A DNA stretch of 64,000 nucleotides, taken from contig JAMXIF010000042.1 in NCBI GenBank assembly GCA_028583685.1, forward strand, positions 18,318,842 to 18,382,841. The letters are read 5' to 3'. Positions 1 through 12,478 of the stretch are shown piece after piece. The position numbers and the translations under genes are program-made. The notes beneath the pieces are model-generated. The model was not told the DNA's origin and searched no databases. It was given only the letters and a program-made list of their open reading frames with translations. Position 1 is the stretch's first letter, and each line of letters starts with the position of its first letter. The DNA is from Petaurus breviceps papuanus (taxonomy: Eukaryota; Chordata; Mammalia; Diprotodontia; Petauridae).

Positions 1-455
1 CTGCTCTAAGCTAAAATACAAAACTCCTTCACAAAGCATTTAAAGACTTCTTAGAGTTGAGTCTCAACCTATATTCCTAACCCTCTTGTACTCAATGTTC
101 CAGACAAACTGGGCTCCAATCCCTGAACTAAGCTTCCATGTATTGGAATAAACCATACAGCGTGATTGGAATGTGCTTCTTCTTCATTCCACTTTGGAGA
201 GTTTCTTTATGATTTGGCTTAGATGTCACCTCCCCCACGAAGCTGTTGTGACTCCCCTTGCTCATTTTTTTTCCAGATGCACTTTGTAACTGCTTTTGAC
301 TCATCACACTTATATGTGTTTACCATTACTGTTCCCCCCCCCATTTGATTACATAAGGTCCTCTGTTACATGGTATGTACCATGTCTAGCTTTTCCTCTC
401 TTTCCTTACATAGCACCATGTTTTCACATCCTAGGTGCTTAGTAAACTTGGGTGG
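1..455 (+). mobile_element. L2 LINE, 3' end
   Basis: Pyrimidine-rich 3' part of an L2 LINE, running in from the left edge and ending with the L2 tail taggtgcttagtaaactt (432-449). Old and diverged. Confidence 0.7.
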
Positions 456-2120
456 ATGCAATTTATATACTAGCATTTTGTAAACAGCAAAGTGTTATGC
501 AAGCATCTGATAAGAAATATAAATAAAGTTATTAGTGATTTCCACAAAATTCCAAGGTAGGGAATATGTATTTGTTCTCTCTCTTGCAGCCATATCCTTG
601 CTAATGGTTTTAGTTTTAGATGGATTCCTTTCCTAAGGATGCTCTCTACCCCGTGGGCCACTTCATTTGTGATATGATATTGAAATGTGATATTGAAACA
701 TACGTATTCCAGACATAGTTTTTCCAGTATCAAGGGATCCTAGCCAATTCAGATTCTCTCCAGAAATATTTTCATGTCAGGATCCTCTTGTGTATTGCCA
801 GCACATAGTTAGGCAGGGACACCCTGCCTTGCTCTGTGCTACACTCCAGGGTGCTTTTCAGTGGCTCTCGTCTCTTTCCATAAATCAGTGTGAGCCTGCT
901 GGCAAGGTTAGCCTCACAAATTTAGCTGGGTGCTGTCACACCCAAGCCACACACCCACAACTTGGACCGAGTCTATAGGAGCATCTGCCTTTTTGAGCAT
1001 AGAGATACTGTACTGTATTAGAGACTTTTGCTAATAGTCGCAAATGTTAACATTCTGTGTCCAACAGATTTAAGAGCTACCTTGGGTCATAATGCTACTT
1101 TCCAGTACCCATAATCCTATCACCTGGCCATCCTAGTTCTACAGCTGAGGTGGCAGTTCCTGTCTGAAAGGAATTTGTGTCAATTTCTTTTGGGACAAAT
1201 CCTATCTGTGCTAAACTGTTCTGTGATATTTGTTCAAACCAAAATTTTGACAAAGAAATTCTGTCCACATACAGCTGAAGAGATTTCTCTTTTTAGATGC
1301 ATTTGGGAGGTAACTTGATGCTGCCTGTACCTGGCAGATAAGTAAGTCCTAGGATCTAGACAGTGTGATACATGCCCCTTTCCACTTGGCTTTAAATGGC
1401 AAATGTTTTCCCTCTCTGAATCAGTAAGAGATTATAACCTCCACCAGCAATTTTTAGTCTTCTCTTAGGGTGAGATCCACCAAAACAATGATCCCAATGT
1501 TTACCAAACATTAGGCAGAGACTAGTTGATCACCAGTCATAGCTACACTCTTTTCAGTTCTGCCAAAAGATCACTGAAGTTCCCTATTCATGTTGTATTT
1601 TATTTAAAGAGAGATGTTTGCCTAATCCATTCTAGTAGAGTAACAGCTCATTTATCCAGAGGTCACTTTTGTGGCAATTTTAGTTAATAAGCTGAAGTCC
1701 CTGAGCAGCTAAAATAGTTTTTTTACTCAAATTGGAGTCCCTCAAGCTTCACTCAGAATCTTTATTCTCTCACTTTACCCATTATCCTAACAAGTTTTCT
1801 TAGCTTAGAATAATTTAGAAAGAAGAGTAGGGCTAGTAGAAGGAAGAAAATTGTGTTAGCTTTAAATACAACTGACTTCTAGGGGAAAAACAATAGGAAA
1901 AAAACTATATGTCAATGGAATTGAAGAAATGGATCACATAGGATCATTATTGTAGAGGAAAATACTTCTACATATCCAAACAACTCCAAAGAGTATCTTG
2001 CTACATTATAAGCCAATATACAATTGAAGTTCATAATGTTTAAAATAAAGAGTATGTTTTAGAAAATCTCTGATGAAAATCATTGTTATTATTGCTACTA
2101 TTATTATTTTAATCCCCAAG
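456..2120. other. Intronic sequence, nothing recognised
   Basis: Low-GC intron 2 sequence. Two short open frames (470-733 minus, 790-978 plus) show no family resemblance or splice context. No repeat family was recognised. Confidence 0.6.
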
Positions 2121-2121
2121 C

Positions 2122-2385
2122 TTTGAAGTCAGACTAGTTGAAAAATTTTTCAGTTCCCAGTTCTACCATTTACTAGTTCTATGACCTCTGCCTAATCATT
2201 TCTTCTACTTGGGCATCTTTTTTTCTCATCTGTAAAATGGAAGGGTGAGAGCTCTTGTAGCCCTAATATTGTGACATTATATAATTGAAAGAAGTAGGTT
2301 TCATATGTCTGAAAATTTTAGTTATTCAGAATAGACTAGATGGCCACAGAGGTTGCTTCTAATGTTGAAATTTTAAAATCCTGTG
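2122..2385 (+). mobile_element. CORE-SINE (MIR group), possibly two fragments
   Basis: Shows the MIR order: gaagtcagac head, ...gacctctgcctaatcatttc, then ctcatctgtaaaatgg. A second tail-like piece (agactagatggccacagagg) lies at about 2,332-2,355. Confidence 0.7.
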
Positions 2386-2399
2386 GTATTTGACCCTGA

Positions 2400-2600
2400 C
2401 CATATTCTTCAGGTCATCAGATTAAGGCTGGGAAATGATCTTTGAGATCATCTGCTTCAACACTTTCAGTTTACAGATAAGAAAACAGCCCTATGGAAGG
2501 GAAATAACTTTCCCAGGGCCACACAAATGAATGAAACAGAAGAGTCAGCATTCAAAGTCATGTTCTCTAATTCCAAATCCATTTTCTATTATAGCACCTG
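2400..2600 (-). mobile_element. CORE-SINE (MIR group), reverse
   Basis: Reads as the complement of a MIR/MAR1 SINE: tttacagataagaaaacagc followed by an aactttcccagggccacac block and a degenerate tRNA-like head complement. Confidence 0.7.
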
Positions 2601-2699
2601 CTTTTTAAATTTATCCTGAAGAATAAATGATATTGTTCCAGCCAGATTAATGAGAGGATTACACCTGTGAATCTTATGTTTCTTGCAAAGAGCATAGTG

Positions 2700-4207
2700 C
2701 CATGTTTTGCTTTTTGATCTACTATTCTATTCTCCTTTGTTTTATGGATGGGTTTATCACATTTCTTACAAAATTTTGAAGATGGGTTATTGATTATTAG
2801 CCTTCATCTTCTGCCTTTTGGAATATCATAGTCTAGTCTATCTACCTCCTTCATAATTGAAACTGCCAGGTTTTATATAATCCTCACTTTTGATTCTTGA
2901 TAATTGAGCTCTTTCTTTTTGGCTGTTAGCAGTATTTATTATTTATTGACCTGGAAGTTCTAGATCTTGACTATAATGTCCCTAGAAGTTTTCATTTGGA
3001 TTTTATTTCAGGAGTTGAAATTTTTTCTGTTTCACTGTCTGGTTTTAAGTATCTGGGAAGTTTTCATTTATGAATTTTTTGAAATGTGTTATCCAGGCTT
3101 AATTTTTAGTCATGATTTTCAGTTAATCTAATGATTCTTAGATTCTTTCTCCTGGATTAGTTTTCCAAGTTAGATGCTTTTGATAGCATATGTCTTTATT
3201 TTCTTGAATTTTTTTCAGTGTTTTGAATTTCTTTTAATATTTCTTGTTGTCTCATGGAATCATTGCTTTCTATTTGTCCCATTCTATTTCTAGAATGTCT
3301 ACTTCTCCAATAGGTTTACCATCTTCTATGTTATTAGTTATGAATTCTCCTTGTGATTTTTTTTCTCCTGTCATTCCCTTCAACTTTACATTTTATATCT
3401 CATTCATTTCTTTCCGATGCTCTTGTAGTTCTTGGGGCCAGAACATTGTCTTCTCTATAACTCTACTTGAACTTTCTGTGGAATGACTCTCTTCTGCTGG
3501 GTTTACCTCTAGGTCTTCTCTCAATACAGAGTATTTCATTGTATTTGTTATTTTCTTCTCTTCACTCATATCTAGTCTCAGTTTCTGGTTTAAGACTTGT
3601 ACTTGAGTCTTATTCTTTTTCATCCAGTATTCTTGGATGTTGTAAGCAGGTCCTGCTTGGTCTTGAATATGGTGGCTGACTAGTCTCAACTTTCTGCAAA
3701 AATTCCTGGATTTTGACTCAGTCTCCTGTTTGCTCAACTTAGTTTTTGGTCTTAGTCACTGTCTCCTTCTCTTTGCACATTCCAACTTGTAAACGGTTCT
3801 GTTCTTTATAGGCATCAACCAGATATTGCTGATAACATGATTTTTGTGAGATCCCATGTACTTTGCTTCCCAGGTATTGATGTAGTTTTTTCCATTGTGA
3901 CTTGGGCATGAACTGCCTGTGTCCTCTGCTGGACATCAGTAGGACCCTGTCTCCTTTTTTTGTGGACCTGGGCTGAACATGAGAGTGTTACCTTCTACCT
4001 ACTCTGGAGTGTCTCCACTCAAAGCCTCTATAGGATTCTGCTGGTTGTCTCGTTGTGCAGACCTGGACTGGATAGAGAAGATAATAGATATTTTTCTTTG
4101 GTTTTCTATATCGGTGTTTCTTCTGATATATTTTTAGAGCTTTGTTATGGTGCTTGTTGGAGACCAGGGTCTAGGCCTTAACATATTGCCATCTGCCTAT
4201 AATTCCC
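2700..4207 (-). mobile_element. Old L1/HAL1-type copy with ORF1 remnant and 5' UTR
   Basis: A minus-strand LINE-1 relative, older than its right-hand neighbour. Bases 2,816-3,010 align with 5,490-5,700 of the younger copy across the C-terminal third of ORF1 (gaatatcat..., aaactgc..., cctagaagttttc... on the + strand). Minus-strand frames at 3,739-3,936 and 3,393-3,737 are the N-terminal, coiled-coil-like part of ORF1 (Lys/Glu/Gln rich). They are now split and degraded. The 5' UTR lies at about 3,937-4,207 and ends near gccatctgcctataattccc, resembling the 5' terminus of the younger copy. The left (3') boundary is unclear; I take it as near 2,700. Confidence 0.75.
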
Positions 4208-4497
4208 CTATGCTATTTTTATAAAAAATTTTCTTTTTCATTTTTCAAATGCTTTACTAACTTATGATTTACATCATTCATTTCCACCAGATTTTGAGTT
4301 ACAATTTTTCTCCCCATTTTTAGCCTACCCACTGCCCCAAAATAGCATTCCCACAGGATATCCCCTCCTCCAATCTGCTCTCTCCCAAATCTTCTCCATA
4401 CCTCCTTCAACTTTTCCAGTAGGGCATGGTGGATCTCTATGCCCCACTGCCTGTATATCTTATTTCCCAATTATACGTAAAATAGTATTAATAATAG

Positions 4498-4522
4498 TAT
4501 ATATATATATATATATTTAAAC
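4498..4522. repeat. (AT)n microsatellite
   Basis: Short AT run in the 3' region of the HAL1-type element, a possible decayed 3' tail. Confidence 0.85.
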
Positions 4523-5144
4523 ATTTGATTTTAAAACTTTGAATTCCAGATTCATTCCCTTCTTCCCTTGTCACCCACCCTTACTGGGAAGATAAGCAGT
4601 TCAGTATAGGTTGTACGTGTGTAGCTAATGCAAAATATTAACATAGTAGATATATTATAAAAGACTGACTATATTTCCCTCCCTCCTATCCCACCTCCCA
4701 CTTTTTCTATTCCTTACTTTGATCCCATCCCTTTTCAAAAGTGGGTGCTTCCAACTTCCCTCCCCAGCCTGCCCTCCCTTCCATCATCCCCCCTCTCATC
4801 CCCTTCACCCCTACTCTCCTGTAGGGTGAGATACCATATTTAGTGTGTATTTCATTCCCTCCCTGAGTCAAATTCAATGACAATAAGGTTGACCCATTCC
4901 CTTTTGCCTTCCTATTCTACCCGTCCATTGTAACCATTTTCCCTTGCCTCTTCTATATGAGATAGTTTACCTCATTCTATCTCTCCCCATCTCCCATCAT
5001 TATATTTGTCTCTCACCTCTTAATTTCACCTTTTAAGTATTATCCCTTCTTATTAAATTGGTCCTGTGCCTGTATACCTGTAAACATATATACACACATT
5101 CACATGTGTATTCATATGCCTGCATACCCTCCAATATAGACATA

Positions 5145-5151
5145 TATAATA

Positions 5152-5186
<35 letters not shown>

Positions 5187-5188
5187 GT
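5145..5188. repeat. (AT)n microsatellite
   Basis: Interrupted AT run within the non-coding 3' region of the HAL1-type element. Confidence 0.9.
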
Positions 5189-5316
5189 TTCTATTCCCTT
5201 CACCTATTTTCATACTGAGAAAAATTTCATCGTTACAATTATCATTTTTCCATGTAGGAATGTTAATAGTTCAACTTTGATAAATTCCTTATAATTTCTT
5301 TTCCCTGTTTACCTTC

Positions 5317-6375
5317 TCATGCTTCTCTTGCTTCTTGTATCTGAATGTCAAATTTTCTATTCAACTCTGGTTTTTTCATCAAGAATGCTTGCAAGTTCTC
5401 TACTCCACTGAATGACCATATTTTCCCCTGAAACATGATACTCAGTTTTGCTGGGTAGGTGATTCTTGGTTTTAATCCCAGCTCCTTTGCCCTCCAGAAT
5501 ATCATATTCCAAGCCCTTCAATCCTTCAATGTAGAAACTGCTAGATCCTGAGTTATCCTGATTATGTTTCCACAATATTCAAATTGTTTCTTCCTGGCTG
5601 CTTGTAACATTATCTCCTTTATCTGGGAATTTCAGAACCTGGCTATAATATTCCTAGGAGTTTTCTTTTTGGGATCTTTTTTAGGAGGTGATCGGTGGAT
5701 TCTTTCAACCTCTGGTTCTAAAATATCAGGGCAGTTTTTCTTGAGAATTTCTTGGAGGATGATTTCTAGGTTCTTTCTTTTATCATGGCTTTCAGGTAGT
5801 CCAATAATTTTTAAATGACCTCTCCTGGATCTATTTTCCAGGTCAGTGGTTTTTCCAATGAAATATTTCACATTGCCTTCTATTCTTTCATTTGTTTGGA
5901 TCTGTTTAACAGCATCTTAATTTCTCATAAAGTCATTAGCTTCCATTTGCTCCAATCTAATTCTGAAGGAGTGATTCTCCTCAGTGAGCTTTTGAGATTG
6001 TTTTTCCATCTGCCAAATTCTGCTTTTTATGGCATTCTTCTCCTCATTGCCTTTTTGAGCCTCTTTTGCCATATGAGTTAGTCTATTTTTTTAAGGTGTG
6101 ATTTTCCTCAGTCAGGCTGTTGACTCTAATTTTGTAATTTTCTTACATAATTCTCATTTCTCTTCCCATTTTTTCCTCCACTTCTCTCTGCTTCTTAAGG
6201 TCTCTATGGCCTGTAACCAGCTCATATTTTTCTTGGAAGCTTTTGGTGCAGGAGTTCTGACTTCACTGTCTTCCTCCTGTTCCATCCTTTGCTCCTTTTT
6301 GTCCACAAAATAGGAGTCTAATGTTGGGTTCTTCTGTTTGCTTTGTTCCCCTTTCCTGGTCATGTTGCCACTCAA
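5317..6375 (-). pseudogene. LINE-1 ORF1p remnant inside the HAL1-type element
   Basis: ORF1p is the RNA-binding trimeric chaperone of L1 particles. In minus-strand order: a Lys/Glu-rich N-terminal region starting MSGNMTRKGEQSKQ (6,375) with coiled-coil-like EKWRKKWEEK; the RRM-like segment SRRGHLKIIGLPES followed by CPDILEPEVERIHRSPPKK (5,871-5,632); and the C-terminal domain containing AKELGLKPRITYPAKLS (5,575-5,317) ending near ELNRKFD. The pieces lie in different frames, so the gene is dead. Length (about 350 codons if continuous) fits mammalian ORF1p. No ORF2 follows. Confidence 0.85.
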
Positions 6376-7091
6376 TTACTTGACTTTGGGGCTTTTTTCC
6401 CAGTAGGACTCTGCCACCAGAAAAGGGATCTTCTTTCCAAATGCTGGGGTTTTCTCAGCTGCCAGAGTTCTTAGTTGGGTGCCCTCTCTGAAGCCTCCAC
6501 ATGCTCTGGCGAGCTGGTCACACAGCCCGGGACATCCGCCCTAGACCACAATCCAGATCCAAGCAGGTTAAAGCAAGAACAATTACCCCTCAGACTGGTT
6601 GCTTGGTCCCCCTACACTCTTCAGGCCAGTAGCTGAAGATGTTATGTGGCTGCAGCTGTACCACAGTCCTCAGCAGCTTCTTGCCCTGGGGGCAAAAGCC
6701 AACACACTCCCAACTACTGGGTCTCAAAGTCCACATTGCACTGACCTCTCACTTTGTCCTTCGCATCTATGTGTTGATAATTCTGGACCGCCACAGCTGC
6801 TGGTGATCTGGAGTCCCTCTAGCTGGTGGTTGATCAGGCCTGCCCTGGGGCTAAAACCTCTGGCTCACCCAGGGGCAGGGCTGGGCTTCCAGAAGGCTGC
6901 ACTGGACGATTCCTGCCAGCCTGCCCAGATGTCCTCAGCAGGAAGTTAGCTTCTCTATGTAATTTTGTGGGTTCTGTAGCTCCAAAGTTTGTTCAGAGGC
7001 CCCTTTTACATGGATTGGAGGTGGTGGGAACCAGAGCCATGCAGAGGTCCTGTTTCTATTCTGCCATCTTGACTCCGCCCCTGTGCTACTT

Positions 7092-7470
7092 TCTTAATAG
7101 CAACTTGATGTTTCCCCTTAATGGAGTATTATTGTATTTAGTTAAATTCAGAAGATAGCCTCATGTAATCTTGATATGCTCTTCAAATATGACATCACAT
7201 AAAAAGAAACACTTTAATAACCTATATAGTATAGCTTTCTCTATAAGGAAATAATTCTGACAAAATGCCTTCTCATGACAAAGCAACTGATTTTGTTGAT
7301 AATGAATATCTTTTACTAAATAGCCCACTGCTTTAAAACATTTGGTAATAATGATTAAGACAATAAAAACATAGATTCAAACCCAGTCCAGTTAAACCCA
7401 AATCAAATCCACTTTCCTAAAAATTTTTTTCCACAAGCACATAGTTCATTCTTCAAGCATGTGTGGCTAG
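7092..7470. other. Intronic sequence, nothing recognised
   Basis: Low-GC sequence to the right of the HAL1 5' end. I see no repeat or exon. Confidence 0.55.
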
Positions 7471-7925
7471 TACTGTTCTAGAAGAGATCCCAAAAAACTG
7501 ATCAACAGTTTCTGTCATCTGTAGTATAAAGTCTAATGTGAAGATGAGACAAACACATAGAAATATATACTAAAATATTACCTATGCACTACAAAGTTAC
7601 ACAATGAAGTGATGTGAGGTCTGAGAGAATAGTCTTTACTAGCACCAAAACATCAGGGAAAACTTGCAGAGAAACAAACTTTTGAGTTGACTTTAAAGGA
7701 TGAGTAGGAATTCAACAAGCAAAGAGAAGGAAGAAGGAGATGCCAGATGTAGGAACAAAAAAACAGAGGCAAGAAGAATGTAGCATATGTTCAGAGGATA
7801 CATAATGGTCCAGTTCACAGAAGCATAGAAGGAGTAGATTAGAGTAATATGAGATAAGGCTAGGAGGTAGTTTGATGTATCCTTGTGAGTGCAAAGAAGT
7901 TTGTACTTGTATTAATTCAGCATAA
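7470..7925 (-). mobile_element. L2/CR1-type LINE remnant, reverse
   Basis: A/G-rich complement of a LINE L2-like 3' region, with the general order seen in the better copy at 57,610-58,355 (gacaaacac..., ctttaaaggatgag..., gaaggagatgcc...). Strongly decayed. Confidence 0.5.
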
Positions 7926-10265
7926 TTATGTAAATTGATGTGAAATCACCTCCCCAGAGTGAGAAAGTGGTAGTACGGGAACGTTAAGTGAAGAGTATAA
8001 GGAAGAAGTTAGGAGAAAAGAGCAGAAGAAAAAAAAGAGCTTGAAACAGCTGTTGTTGTGGATAAAGAACAAAATCAATATGGGTAAGTGAGAAGGATTA
8101 TCCGACAGCATCAAGGACTATGTAATTTGTAATCAGTAAAATCAACTTGATGATACAATTTTTCCCAATGATGCTTAGTAGCCCATGATCTTCTGCTCTT
8201 GGAGAAATTAGACAAGAAGATTACCCAGGGTTAAGGATTCACCTGCCATTAGTGGCAGAATGTAATATGGGACCAAGGTTTCTTGTTGGCAGCCTGTGTC
8301 TCATTGGTCCCTCCTGTATCACACCTGTATCACCCAAAGCAACCACTTGAAGCAAACATTTTTTCCATATATATGATTACAAAATCCATAAATATAAAGC
8401 CCCATACCTCCATTTTCCCCCCGAAAGTCTTGTGAAGGAGCACCATGGTTTTGTCTGCCCTAACCAAGGAGATCAAATGGACAATTTTTCATTTTTTGTT
8501 TCTGAGATGGATCGTCAGCTTTGGTGAAGCTTTAACCTCTGATTAGCATTCATACTTTGATAGGATCAACAAATGCCAGCCATCTCAGCCATGGCTAGCA
8601 GTGTAGTTTCCCTGGTATAACTTCACATTTTGCCTAGTTAAAAGATGTTTGTGAGTCTCTTCATGTCCTTTTCAGGAGTGACCCTTCCTTTTGTTCAATT
8701 TTTGCTTTTTTGCTTTATGACTGTCATAATAGCCTCTGCTACAGTTGCGTGGCAATGACCCTGTCCTTCATTCCAACCGTGAGCTATTCTTCAGCCATTG
8801 GATTGTCCTGAATTGGCCAGATTAATTGTGCAAATGCTAGACCCCTCTACCTGACCTTTTGCCTGGTGGCATAAAAGCTAATTCCAACTTGTGGACAAGG
8901 TTGGCTGCACTGTCTTTGGAGTGGCCTCTGAGGTCCAAAACAGGCAACAGGGAAATACAAATGAAATAAATGAACAAAGATGGAACAAGTTTAAATTCTT
9001 AGGAATTAAATCCAGTGGCAGAATTTTTGCTCATCTTCTAAGGTTGATGGAAACTGATGTTCTTATGAAATGAAGTTCAGAGGGGAAAAAGATGTCCATG
9101 AATGCTTTTTCCCCCAATACTCATTTTAGGTATATGTGGTTCCTACATCTAATTGATTTTGTCTAAATGATGAAAAGACTGCAAATCTTTTCATCTGTAC
9201 CTATATTAGCTAAGGAACTTATTTAGAATGATATATAGGCCTCTGGACATAGGCAAAATGAGAGTTCATTATTGAGTGTGTAAAAGGGAGCTTTGTATTG
9301 GACTAAGCCAATAAAAACTGTCTTTAGAGAATTCCTTTTAGTCTGTGTCTCCTTCCCGTACTCCCGCTCCCCAATTAGATCATTAGCTCAAGTCTTCTAC
9401 TGCTTTGGCATCGCTTCAGTTCTATATAGTAAATGCATAGTATGTGCCTAGGGTAGGCCTCTTGGTTAATTGTCTCAGTGAAATCGTGATTAAAAACAAG
9501 GGAATAGGCTTGATCTCCCTGCCTGACAATGCTAAAAATAAAATGAATCAAATAACTGAGTACATGTTCTCCAAGAGATGGCTTGTTAACACACCCAATA
9601 GTGATAACCACTGCTGTGTATTTGCCAGAAATGCCTGTGAACTTATCTCCTAACTCACTGAGAAAACTTGCTTCTAAGATGAAGATATATGGGTGATCTT
9701 AATGGCAGCTAGAAGATATGTGGCTATATTAAGCCACTGTACTTTGGCATATAAAGGCACTGGCTATATGTCTTCTGGGGATATTAAGAATTCTTTCTTC
9801 TCCCCTCCATAAGAGCAGCTATTTCTCACCCTTAAGAAAGCGCTGAAGAGGAGGGAATCGCCTTTAAGCAGGACTCCCTGGCAGCAGCACACTGCCTGCT
9901 TTTCCCAGGACCTAACTGATGCTTCTGAGACATGTGCAGCTACTGAAAACACATTCCATAGACTTCTAAAACATGGTCCTGATTTCACCTTGCCCAGGTT
10001 GACCTGTTCCTCCGTTGAAGGTTTTTAAATTATATAAACTGTTTTTCTTTGGAAACTGAGGAGCAATAGTTTTTAAGAAGAACTGCTAAAAAGTATCTCA
10101 ATGAAGTTTAATGTAGTACTGTTGCTTTTCGCAGTTAACTTGCTATATCATTTTTGGAAAATATCAAATCAAGGATTATGAAACAAGGAATACGGAGAGC
10201 CATCAAGGGTCACAGGAGGAGTAAGAGATATTATTACACCAAGGCATTTGGAACTTTCACACAGG
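7926..10265. other. Intronic sequence, mostly unclassified
   Basis: Contains no clear gene. 8,400-8,890 is repeat-free and of even base composition. 9,310-9,440 has a faint L2-tail look (ccccaattagatcattagct). Short open frames at 8,891-9,073, 9,375-9,653 and 9,764-9,988 have no support. Confidence 0.5.
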
Positions 10266-10267
10266 AA

Positions 10268-10335
10268 AGTTTCTCAATCTATTCTCACTCACTGTGTGGC
10301 ACGTAGTAGGGACTTAATGTTTATTGACTCACTGA
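10268..10335 (+). mobile_element. L2/MIR tail fragment
   Basis: Tail motif gtggcacgtagtagggactt followed by aatgtttattgactcactga, the shared 3' end of L2 and MIR. Confidence 0.65.
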
Positions 10336-12080
10336 CTGTGAATGTCAGGAGTTAAGCCTTGAGACACAAAAAAAGGCAAAATAATAGGGAGAATGATTTA
10401 TTTGACGTGAGTTTCTCAACCTCTTTATAGTTAAACTACAAAATTTCATTTGGTGGTCATTTTTTCTATTTTGCTAGGTTGTTGGTTCATGTATATATTT
10501 TTTTCTTTCCAAGTAAATGAACAGTGAAGATGAGTTAGTCCATTACAGGGGTTTTAAGGAGATTTTTTTTTCTCCATTTACTCTTTGAAGGCATGCATTT
10601 ATTTGTGAGGCTTCCTTCTTTCCTGTGATATGAAAAACAGAAAGTTTTAGTTGGTCTCTAATTCATTAATAAAAGGCAGTAAGCCAAATTTTTTCCTTTC
10701 AGCCTCATCCCATATTTAGCAGGAAGAGTTAGAAAACAGGAGGAAGACAAATGGGAAATGGATACTTTTGCTCTGTGCCTGTACTAGCTGTTCAATAAAT
10801 GTTTGGTGAATTGAGTTGATAACTTGTAAGGTGTGTCTGCCTTTTCCAAGTGTTTGATAGTAGAACAGCTAAGACTTAAACAGAAGCACCGCCAATAAAT
10901 ATAAAGGATTCCTGGGTGAAGCACCCCCCAGGCTACATCTCTAAGAGCAAATGTGACAAAATAGAATCAGAAACCAATTAAATACTCAGCTAAAGCAAGC
11001 CAAATTTTTTAAAAGCCTGGAATAACCAAAAATGGAAACATATTACAGTTATCTGCATTCACAATGCAGAACAAGTTTGGTCGTATTTAAGATAATTCTC
11101 TAGTGCCTGCTATTTTTAGTCCAAGGGTAAGCGTCTGTAAGAGTCTTTCACATTGCTTCTCTTTAACCTGGCCTAACAAGCTAAGCCAATAAGCTGTCTG
11201 ATTTTCCTTGTACATGAGGAAGAGAGATAGCTAAAACAAACCATTTGTGGGGAAAATGTTCAGCCTATCTTGTATTAAGAGCTTTCTTCATATAGATTTT
11301 TGAAACATCCCAATATTAAGTGTTGCCTTGTCAGGGAGCAAAATGTCAATCTTTGCTGTTTTGAAACTGTAGGAGCACGGATATAAAAAGAGGATTTTAT
11401 AGGACTAGACTAATGGAAATAAACATTACTCCATTACCTTCAATGATATGAAATCTTTACAGTTGAAGCTGCCATTATTAATGTCTCTGAAAAGAAACAT
11501 TCCCAAAGACTAGCATTTATTTATTTGTTTGGTAGGTTTTTAGAAAGGAAAGACTTTAAAAAGCTTTTATTTGCTCTGCAATGGTTCTTAAGACATTCTC
11601 TTCAGTGAAATTGTACCCCATAATTTCAAGGCAGAAAGTCAGGATGTTTTAAAACATAAGACTGGTTACTCCATTTGGTGTTTTTATGTTTTAGGTATCA
11701 AAACCTAATTCTACATGGTGTCATGGCCACATTAAAACCTGTCTGTGTTCCATTCAATGCACAAAGACAACTTTATCATTTTGTTTCACTAATATGAAAA
11801 GCAAAAAAAAACCTGCTGCGACTATAGGAATTTTTTGTCTAATTTGTTGTTTTCTGTGAAGAGAAAGAGGCAGAAAAGAAGCTTTTGGGATGTGGGGGGG
11901 AAAGAGTGTCTGTTTAAAACTTAATGAAATCATTGAATGCCATTCTTAGCACAATTTGGCTTTTCACTTAGTTTTTTAGATAAAATACTGATATTCCCAA
12001 AATTTATTTCATCTATCTTATTTTTTTTTAATTTACTTGTTTCAAGAATAGATGTGTTCAATGTAGAGTAACCTCATTTT
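10336..12080. other. Intronic sequence with one L2/MIR tail
   Basis: A tail-like piece ctgttcaataaatgtttggt lies at about 10,790-10,810. The rest, including the AT-rich stretch 10,820-12,080, shows no repeat or exon that I recognise. Confidence 0.5.
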
Positions 12081-12087
12081 TTAGGCA

Positions 12088-12240
12088 AGGAAACCACCTT
12101 TATTGACCACCTGCTGTGTGCAAGGCACTGTGGACAATAAGAAGAAAGCACAATAAGATACTATTCTTAAGATCAACTAGGAACACCTGGTTGATGAATA
12201 CAACAAATTTTCAGGAATAAGAAAACTGACAATTTAAAAT
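12088..12240 (-). mobile_element. L2 3' end fragment, reverse
   Basis: Reverse L2 tail: tttattgaccacctgctgtg followed by tgcaaggcactgtgg and a decayed continuation. Confidence 0.65.
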
Positions 12241-12317
12241 AACCCATAGAATAGTTCTACTTCTTCTCCATCTCTTCACTCCACAGACTTTTACAATTTG
12301 CCCTAGGTCACCTAGAT

Positions 12318-12478
12318 GAGAGGTGTCAGACTTGCTGCCTAAAGCAGATTAAAATGTAACTGTGAAGTGTTTAACAAAATAAATTAAAATGTTTTCTATA
12401 ACAGCTAATGTTTATTTGTGTTTTTCTAAGTCAACATGTAGCCTACATAGATGTTTCTATTTGATTTTGACACCACTG
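12318..12478. mobile_element. Non-autonomous hAT DNA transposon (161 bp) with 8-bp target duplication
   Basis: Terminal inverted repeats gagaggtgtca (12,318-12,328) and tgacaccactg (12,468-12,478) match the CAGxGGTGTCA ends of small hAT elements. The 8-bp duplications acctagat at 12,310-12,317 and 12,479-12,486 are identical, the hAT hallmark. There is no coding capacity; the interior is AT-rich (aaaataaattaaaatg). It sits in the 5' end of a CORE-SINE. Confidence 0.85.

Larger units (their letters stand above)
4219..7081 (-). mobile_element. HAL1-type LINE-1 (ORF1-only), near full length
   Basis: On the minus strand this reads: 5' terminus with the L1 signature ggcggagtcaagatggcag (+ strand ctgccatcttgactccgcc, 7,061-7,079), 5' UTR of about 0.7 kb, ORF1 remnant (6,375-5,317), then directly a 0.8-1.1 kb non-coding, A/G-rich 3' region with no endonuclease or reverse transcriptase. 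That 5'UTR-ORF1-3'UTR plan is the HAL1 ('half-L1') plan known in mammals, which depends on L1 for enzymes. The 3' end is either near 4,490, at an AT microsatellite, or at 4,219. A weak flanking duplication ctatgctattt (4,208-4,218) / ctgtgctactt (7,081-7,091) favours 4,219. An alternative is an L1 that lost ORF2 by deletion. Confidence 0.75.

Noticed and set aside
3244-3936. Plus- and minus-strand frames of 65-114 codons as host genes
   Set aside because: The minus-strand ones are decayed LINE ORF1, shown by alignment of neighbouring bases with the younger copy; the plus-strand ones are their shadows.
6599-7158. Two plus-strand frames of 110-116 codons with Pro/Gly/Ser content
   Set aside because: They are antisense to the GC-richer 5' UTR of the HAL1-type element.
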